Origin: an uncultured Eubacteriales bacterium | GTDB taxonomy: Bacteria; Bacillota; Clostridia; Oscillospirales; Oscillospiraceae | Length of the DNA stretch: 35,699 bases | Reading direction: 5' to 3' | Assembly: GCA_900550165.1 (NCBI GenBank) | Contig: URQY01000014.1 | Coordinates: forward strand, 1-35,699 | Shown here: one piece after another, positions 31,356 to 35,699 of the stretch | Layout: the number at the start of each line of letters is the position of its first letter | How positions within the stretch are numbered: the stretch's first letter is position 1 | Position numbers and translations under genes: made by a program | The notes under the pieces: model-generated | The model's input: only the letters and a program-made list of their open reading frames with translations | What the model was told of the DNA's origin: nothing | Databases searched by the model: none

Positions 31356-32081
31356 ATGCTGGAACTGAAGCACATCACCTATACCGTCTCTGCCCCCGAG
31401 GGGGAGCAGACGATCCTGAAGGATATTTCCATCACCATTCCCGACCGCAAGCTCATCGTCTTCACCGGTCCCAACGGCGGCGGCAAGACGACGCTCGCCA
31501 AGGTCATCATGGGTCTCGTCACGCCCACCGGCGGCCAGATCCTCTACAACGGGCAGGATATCACGCACCTCGGCATCACCGAGCGCGCGCGCCTCGGCAT
31601 CAGCTACGGCTTTCAGCAGCCGCCGCGCTTCAAGGGCATCACCGTGCGCGACCTGCTGACCATCGCCTCGGGCAACGATGCGCTCAGCAAGGACAAGTGC
31701 TGCAAGTACCTCACGCAGGTGGGCCTGTGCGCCAATGACTATCTCGACCGCGAGGTCGACGTCTCCCTTTCCGGCGGCGAGGTCAAGCGCATCGAGATCG
31801 CAACGCTGCTCGCCCGCGGCAGCGAGCTGATGATCTTCGACGAGCCGGAGGCCGGCATCGATCTGTGGAGCTTCGCCCGCCTGACCGAGACGTTCGAGCA
31901 GCTGCGCCGGCAGGAAACGGCCACCATGATCATCATCTCCCATCAGGAGCGCATCATTCAGCTTGCCGACGAGATCGTCGTTGTCAGCGGCGGCGAGCTG
32001 AAGCATCGCGGCAGCACAGAAGAAATCTTCCCGCTCATCATGGCGGACACGCTGGGCTCCTGCCCGGTGCTGAACAAGTAA
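31356..32081 (+). CDS. SufC/SmsC-like iron-sulfur assembly ATPase
   Basis: This 241-residue cytoplasmic ABC ATPase partners a SufB/D-type scaffold in iron-sulfur cluster assembly. Walker A is GPNGGGKTT (38-46), the Q-loop follows in YGFQQPP, the signature LSGGE is at 138-142, Walker B ELMIFDEPEAGID at 157-169, and the switch histidine is in IIISHQE. There are no membrane segments or transporter neighbours. The AAGGAGG site is well placed before the ATG at 31356. The next gene, 13 bases away, is a single SufB/D-family scaffold, with no sufS, sufU or sufD. That two-gene set matches the minimal SMS (SmsCB) system described in anaerobes. Confidence 0.93.
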   Translation: MLELKHITYTVSAPEGEQTILKDISITIPDRKLIVFTGPNGGGKTTLAKVIMGLVTPTGGQILYNGQDITHLGITERARLGISYGFQQPPRFKGITVRDLLTIASGNDALSKDKCCKYLTQVGLCANDYLDREVDVSLSGGEVKRIEIATLLARGSELMIFDEPEAGIDLWSFARLTETFEQLRRQETATMIIISHQERIIQLADEIVVVSGGELKHRGSTEEIFPLIMADTLGSCPVLNK

Positions 32082-32094
32082 GGAGGGACACAAC

Positions 32095-33018
32095 ATGATC
32101 ACCGAAATCGACGCTTCCCTGCTTGAAAAGATCGCCGACCTGACGGGCAAGCCCGTCGGCGCGTTCAACATCCGAAAGGACAGCGGCTGCGAGGCACGCC
32201 AGTCCACCGAGCACATCGCCATCGACCCACAGCCGGAAGGCAAGAGCGGCATCGTCATCCGCATCAAGGACGGCACAAAAGGCGAACAGTGCCACATCCC
32301 CGTCATCATCAGCAAGAGCGGCGTGACCGAAATGGTCTACAACGACTTTTATATCGGCGAAGACTGCGATGTTGAGATCGTCGCGGGCTGCGGCATCCAC
32401 AACTCCGGCTGCAACGAGAGCCGTCATGACGGCATCCACACGTTCTACGTCTCCAAAAATTCCCACGTGCGCTACGTGGAAAAGCACTATGGCGAGGGCG
32501 ACGGCAGCGGCACGCGCGTGATGAATCCCACCACCGTCGTCTACCTGGACGAGGGCGCGAGCATCCAGATGGAGACCGTGCAGATCCGCGGCATCGACTC
32601 CACCGTGCGCAAGACGAAGATCGTCTGCGGCAAGGACGCCGAGGCCGTCGTCACCGAACGCCTGCTCACCCACGGTCATCAGCACGCCGAGAGCGACATG
32701 GAGATCGAGCTCAACGGCGAGGACGCGCGCGGCCGCGTCATCTCCCGCTCCGTCGCGCAGGATGAGTCCAAGCAGGTCTTCCACCCCGTGGTCGTCGGCA
32801 ATGACAAATGCTTCGGCCACGTGCAGTGCGACTCGATCATCATGGGCAAGGCAAAGATCGAATCCATCCCCGCCATCACCGCCAACTCGACCGAGGCGCA
32901 GCTCATTCACGAGGCCGCCATCGGCAAGATCGCAGGCGACCAGCTCTTGAAGCTTCAGACCCTCGGCCTCACCGAGGAGGAAGCCGAGGACCGCATCCTC
33001 AAGGGCTTCCTCGCATAA
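32095..33018 (+). CDS. SufB/SmsB-like iron-sulfur cluster scaffold
   Basis: The 307-residue protein belongs to the SufB/SufD beta-helix family but is much shorter than SufB (about 470 residues). The C-terminal core is conserved: HVQCDSIIMGKAKIESIPAI and the IHEAAIGKIAGDQLLKLQTLGL block. Cysteines C99 and C106 in AGCGIHNSGCNESRHDG and C245 in HVQCD are candidate cluster ligands. It forms a complex with the upstream ATPase and is predicted to act without other Suf proteins, as in the SMS system of anaerobic bacteria and archaea. GTAAGGAGG lies upstream of the ATG at 32095. The gene ends at a long palindromic terminator. Confidence 0.92.
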   Translation: MITEIDASLLEKIADLTGKPVGAFNIRKDSGCEARQSTEHIAIDPQPEGKSGIVIRIKDGTKGEQCHIPVIISKSGVTEMVYNDFYIGEDCDVEIVAGCGIHNSGCNESRHDGIHTFYVSKNSHVRYVEKHYGEGDGSGTRVMNPTTVVYLDEGASIQMETVQIRGIDSTVRKTKIVCGKDAEAVVTERLLTHGHQHAESDMEIELNGEDARGRVISRSVAQDESKQVFHPVVVGNDKCFGHVQCDSIIMGKAKIESIPAITANSTEAQLIHEAAIGKIAGDQLLKLQTLGLTEEEAEDRILKGFLA

Positions 33019-33035
33019 AGCGAAAAACGGACAGC

Positions 33036-33073
33036 AAAAGACGAGATACCCGATATCGGGTATCTCGTCTTTT
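33036..33073. terminator. Bidirectional terminator after smsB
   Basis: Positions 33036-33054 and 33055-33073 are exact inverse copies (a 38-bp palindrome centred on CGATATCG) with A-run and T-run flanks. It serves both smsB and the convergent UPF0340 gene. Confidence 0.92.
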
Positions 33074-33090
33074 CATTGCTATTGCGCTCT

Positions 33091-33696
33091 TCAGTCGGCA
33101 AAATCAGGATAGCCGTCCTTGAGCGATTCATCGTAGATGGCACGCTCGCCGCCGATAAACTTGGGGCGCGTCCGCGCGGCCAGCAAGATCGCCTGACCGA
33201 TATGCTTCTGCTCCAATCTCACGGGAACGGCGACCTTTTTCAGGTGCATCCCGATCAGCGTGCCGCCGATGTCGAGTCCTGCGTCGGCGCGGATCTCCTC
33301 GAGCGCCACCGGATGACGGAACGCCTGATACGCCGCCGTCGCGAACGAGCTGCCCGCCTTGGGCTGGGGCAGCACATTGACGATCTCGCCGCCGGGCACC
33401 GCCTCGTGCTCCACGATCAGCGCACGATTCAGATGCTCGCAGCACTGGGCCGCGATGTAAACGCCCATGGGCGCAAACACGCTCGAAAGGCCGCGGAAGA
33501 TGGCCTGTGCCACCTCGGGCGTCGACCAACTGCCGACCTGATGGCCGACGACCTCGCTCGTGCTGCAGCCGACAACAACGATCTGTCCGCGATGCAGGCG
33601 CGCGACCTGCGCAAGCTCCTGCGCAGCGCGGGCAGCCTCCTGCTCCACCTGCGTGACGAGCTGATGATTTTCTACTTCGTGTACGACTCCTGCCAT
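33091..33696 (-). CDS. UPF0340 / TIGR01440 family protein (YwlG-like)
   Basis: The 201-residue cytoplasmic protein matches the uncharacterised UPF0340 family, close to Bacillus YwlG. Recognisable segments are VVGCSTSEVVGHQVGSWSTPEVA, NRALIVEHEAVPGGEIVNVLPQPKAGSSFATAAYQAF, and DAGLDIGGTLIGMHLKKVAVPVR. No catalytic function is established. The start ATG at 33696 has AAAGGAAAGGG upstream. It follows the ECF S-component gene by 28 bases and is probably co-transcribed from a promoter near 34270. The N-terminal extension of about 20 residues is rich in Gln/Glu/Ala. Confidence 0.88.
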   Translation of the reverse strand: MAGVVHEVENHQLVTQVEQEAARAAQELAQVARLHRGQIVVVGCSTSEVVGHQVGSWSTPEVAQAIFRGLSSVFAPMGVYIAAQCCEHLNRALIVEHEAVPGGEIVNVLPQPKAGSSFATAAYQAFRHPVALEEIRADAGLDIGGTLIGMHLKKVAVPVRLEQKHIGQAILLAARTRPKFIGGERAIYDESLKDGYPDFAD

Positions 33697-33724
33697 ACGT
33701 ATCCCTTTCCTTTCAAAAGTGGGA

Positions 33725-34234
33725 TCAGGCAGCCAGCTTCTCCGTCACCTTCGCGCGCTCGAGCACGGTCGCAAGGATGACGCCGACCACCAGGCCGACC
33801 GCACCCTGGAAAACGTTGCCCGGGATGCTCGCCGCGGCCGCAAGGCCCTTGCCGAGCAGCAGGGACGCATAGCCGAAGTAGCCGAGCACCATGATGGCCT
33901 CGCTCACGACGCCGCCGCCGATGCGGGCAGCCGTGCTGCGGCCCATCTTTTCATACATCAGTGCCGCGACCAGCGCCATCAGGCCCTTGATGACCAGCGT
34001 GCCCGGGGCGTAATGCGCGTAGCCGAGGAACAGGTCCGCGAGCATCGAGCCGATGCCGCCTGCCGCGAAGCCATACCAGGGGCCAAGCAGCCAGCCGGAC
34101 AGCAGCACGAAGCAATCGCCGAGGTTGACATAGCCCTGCATCGGGGAGGGGATCTGCACGACCATCGTCGCTACGCAGACGAGCGCTGCGAGAAGGGCAG
34201 CGAGAACAAGCTTTCTGATCTTCTTATCATTCAT
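33725..34234 (-). CDS. ECF transporter S (substrate-binding) component
   Basis: The 169-residue membrane protein has about five or six helices and the typical ECF S-component segments: an N-terminal KIRKLVLAALLAALVCVATM helix with small residues for T-component contact, and GYVNLGDCFVLLSGWLLGPWYGFAAGGIGSMLADL. It would capture a vitamin or metal and share a separate energising EcfAA'T module, which is not in the window. Substrate cannot be assigned; no riboswitch is visible in the short leader. ATG at 34234 follows AAAGGAGCTTACAGTC. Confidence 0.88.
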   Translation of the reverse strand: MNDKKIRKLVLAALLAALVCVATMVVQIPSPMQGYVNLGDCFVLLSGWLLGPWYGFAAGGIGSMLADLFLGYAHYAPGTLVIKGLMALVAALMYEKMGRSTAARIGGGVVSEAIMVLGYFGYASLLLGKGLAAAASIPGNVFQGAVGLVVGVILATVLERAKVTEKLAA

Positions 34235-34269
34235 GACTGTAAGCTCCTTTGCTTTGTTGGATTGAGCGT

Positions 34270-34298
34270 ATTATATCGCGTTCTGGTACTATTTCTAT
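34270..34298 (-). promoter_or_regulatory. Probable promoter of the ECF S-component operon
   Basis: A perfect minus-strand TATAAT (34270-34275) lies about 35 bases upstream of the start. The -35 is weak: TAGAAA at 34292-34297 with a 16-base spacer. Confidence 0.5.
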
Positions 34299-34349
34299 AT
34301 CCAGAATACAGCAAAATATGCAGACCAGTTTGGCAAAGGAATGTGGGAA

Positions 34350-34375
34350 AGCGGCGCAGCTTCCGCTGCGCCGCT
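34350..34375 (-). terminator. Terminator-like hairpin after the acidic protein gene
   Basis: AGCGGCGCAGC and GCTGCGCCGCT form a perfect 11-bp stem with a 4-base loop, 18 bases after the minus-strand stop. The minus-strand tail is only TTTCCC, so termination may be partial. Confidence 0.7.
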
Positions 34376-34392
34376 CTTCGTTTTATGGGAAA

Positions 34393-34827
34393 TTACTCCT
34401 TGGGCTCCTCAGCGCAGAGGCACTCGGGCTTCTCCTCGGCGCTCTCCTCCGCGGCGGGCGCTTCCGCCTCCGTGTCCTTCTCGATGGTCACCTCGATGAT
34501 CGGCTCCTGCGCTTTCTTGGCGGCGGCAGCCTCAGCCTTGGCAGCCTCGTAAGCGGCGAGCTTTTCCTGCGAGGCCTTGATCGCCGCAACAATGTCGGCG
34601 ACCGCCTCGGGCGCGTCGCCCTCGAGCGTGGAGACGTACCACTCGCCGATGGCGCGGTAGTTCTTGTCCATGCTGCGGCGCTCGGACGCCATCTCGTACT
34701 CGGTCTTCGCCTTATCAGCAACGGCATTCGCCTTTTCACCGGCGACGGCCGCGACCTGCTGCGCCTTTTCCGTCGCCACGAACGCGACGTCCTGAACCTT
34801 CTTGCTGAAGTTATCGAAAAATGCCAT
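34393..34827 (-). CDS. Acidic, coiled-coil protein of unknown function
   Basis: The 144-residue protein is not assigned to a family. The N-terminal half (MAFFDNFSKKVQDVAFVATEKAQQVA) is amphipathic helix with AEKA/ADKA-type repeats, followed by a helical segment to about residue 105 and a strongly acidic Glu/Ala/Pro tail ending ECLCAEEPKE. There is no signal peptide or membrane segment. The last cysteine pair (CLC) could bind metal or act in redox chemistry, but this is speculation. ATG at 34827 follows AAAGGAG by 8 bases, with a clear SigA-type promoter upstream, so it is probably a well-expressed single gene. Confidence 0.75.
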   Translation of the reverse strand: MAFFDNFSKKVQDVAFVATEKAQQVAAVAGEKANAVADKAKTEYEMASERRSMDKNYRAIGEWYVSTLEGDAPEAVADIVAAIKASQEKLAAYEAAKAEAAAAKKAQEPIIEVTIEKDTEAEAPAAEESAEEKPECLCAEEPKE

Positions 34828-34871
34828 AATACTTTCTCCTTTCAAACCGTATCCCCGGGTCTGTTATGGAT

Positions 34872-34900
34872 AGTATAAGCTACCGGGGCCGTCATTTCAA
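34872..34900 (-). promoter_or_regulatory. SigA-type promoter of the acidic protein gene
   Basis: On the minus strand TTGAAA (34895-34900) and TATACT (34872-34877) are separated by 17 bases, 45 bases upstream of the start. Confidence 0.82.
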
Positions 34901-34942
34901 TGGATAATTTCTTATGAAAGTATAAATTTTCTGTGACGGCGT

Positions 34943-35699
34943 TCACTTTTTCTCGATCCAGCCCTGCGAGCAGCCGACGGCGCGCTTCCAGCCGCGGTAC
35001 ATTTCCTCGCACTCGTACTGCGCCCGCTCCGGCGCAAAAACGCGTTCGCTGCGGCGCAGCGCGCGCAGCTCATCCACGTCCTTCCACACGCCCGCGGCCA
35101 GCCCCGCAAGCGACGCCGCGCCGAAGGCCGTCGTCTCGACCATTGCGGGCCGGTCGACCGGGATGCGCAGGAGGTCCGCCTGAAACTGCATCATCAGATC
35201 GCTGACGCTCGCGCCGCCGTCGACGCGCAGGACCGAGATCTCGCAGCCCGCGTCCTGCCGCATGGCGGTCATCAGGTCGGTGACCTGATAGGCGATGGAC
35301 TCGAGCACCGCGCGGGCGATATGCGCCCTCGTCGTGCCGCGCGTCAGCCCCACGACACAGCCGCGCGCGTACATATCCCAATACGGCGCGCCAAGCCCCG
35401 TGAACGCCGGGACCAGATAAACACCGCCGGTATCGGGAACGCTCTCGGCCAGAATGTCGCACTCGTGCGAGGTCGAAATGATCTGAAGCTCGTCGCGCAG
35501 CCATTGGATGGCCGAGCCCGCGTTGAACACGCTGCCCTCGAGCGCGTAGGTCGTCTCACCGTTCAGGCTCCAGCCCACGGTCGTCACAAGGCCCGCGCGC
35601 GAGCGCACCGGCGCATCTCCGACGTTCATCAGCGTAAAGCAGCCCGTGCCGTAGGTGTTTTTGGCCTGTCCGCGCGTAAAGCAGCCCTGCCCGAACAGC
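34943..35699 (-). CDS. glpK: Glycerol kinase, C-terminal part
   Basis: The frame is open at the window end, so about 252 C-terminal residues of a usual ~500 are seen. It belongs to the FGGY kinase fold and matches glycerol kinase: KNTYGTGCFTLMNVG, the nucleotide-binding domain start LEGSVFNAGSAIQWLRD, VPAFTGLGAPYWD, ESIAYQVTDL, and LRVDGGASVSDLMMQFQADLL. GlpK phosphorylates glycerol to glycerol 3-phosphate in the cytoplasm. The stop at 34943 is followed by the promoter of the next minus-strand gene, with no strong terminator between them. Confidence 0.95.
   Translation of the reverse strand, partial: LFGQGCFTRGQAKNTYGTGCFTLMNVGDAPVRSRAGLVTTVGWSLNGETTYALEGSVFNAGSAIQWLRDELQIISTSHECDILAESVPDTGGVYLVPAFTGLGAPYWDMYARGCVVGLTRGTTRAHIARAVLESIAYQVTDLMTAMRQDAGCEISVLRVDGGASVSDLMMQFQADLLRIPVDRPAMVETTAFGAASLAGLAAGVWKDVDELRALRRSERVFAPERAQYECEEMYRGWKRAVGCSQGWIEKK

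Overview
The window looks like chromosome from a high-GC, endospore-forming Clostridia, most likely Oscillospirales/Oscillospiraceae. The reasons are Spo0A, SpoIVB, SpoIID and a PASTA-bearing SpoVD-type PBP beside a Gram-positive division/cell-wall (dcw) cluster, a MurE with the DNPR signature of meso-diaminopimelate ligases, and SigA-type promoters with 17-bp spacers. I see no rRNA, tRNA, CRISPR array or transposase gene. Both ends are cut: ftsE at the left and glpK at the right.

Layout. (1) 1-2529, plus strand: ftsE (C-terminal part), ftsX and a coiled-coil LytM/M23 hydrolase, a division-linked murein hydrolase module. (2) 2530-2937 has no gene but holds two strong inverted-repeat structures and a terminator; a minus-strand membrane protein of unknown function follows. 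(3) 3873-9790, plus strand: SpoIID, a deacetylase-like protein without catalytic motifs, an OmpR-type regulator, its histidine kinase, an HtrA protease and a 38-residue membrane peptide. (4) 9841-26190, minus strand, read right to left: mraZ, rsmH, ftsL, spoVD/pbpB, murE, mraY, ftsW, murG, then murA, ftsQ/divIB, ftsZ, spoIVB, spo0A. This joins peptidoglycan precursor synthesis, septation and sporulation control. A plus-strand endonuclease/exonuclease/phosphatase-family gene interrupts it between murG and murA. murD and murF are absent from their usual places, and the murD position (between mraY and ftsW) is filled by a roughly 276-bp element made almost wholly of nested hairpins. (5) 26598-28151, minus: rsmD, coaD and a coiled-coil protein. 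(6) 28364-30413, plus: Asp23-family protein and FakA-like kinase, divergent from rsmD. (7) 30486-33018: a cysteine-rich ferritin-like protein (minus), divergent from a two-gene SufC/SufB-like pair matching the minimal SMS iron-sulfur assembly system. (8) 33091-35699, minus: UPF0340 protein, ECF transporter S component, an acidic protein of unknown function and glycerol kinase.

The most unusual signals are the hairpin-packed element at 19129-19404, the structured and recombination-site-like region at 2535-2762, a terminator-like hairpin just before the spoVD ribosome binding site, a murE frame with no ordinary start codon where its domain begins, and a Spo0A receiver lacking one acidic-pocket aspartate.
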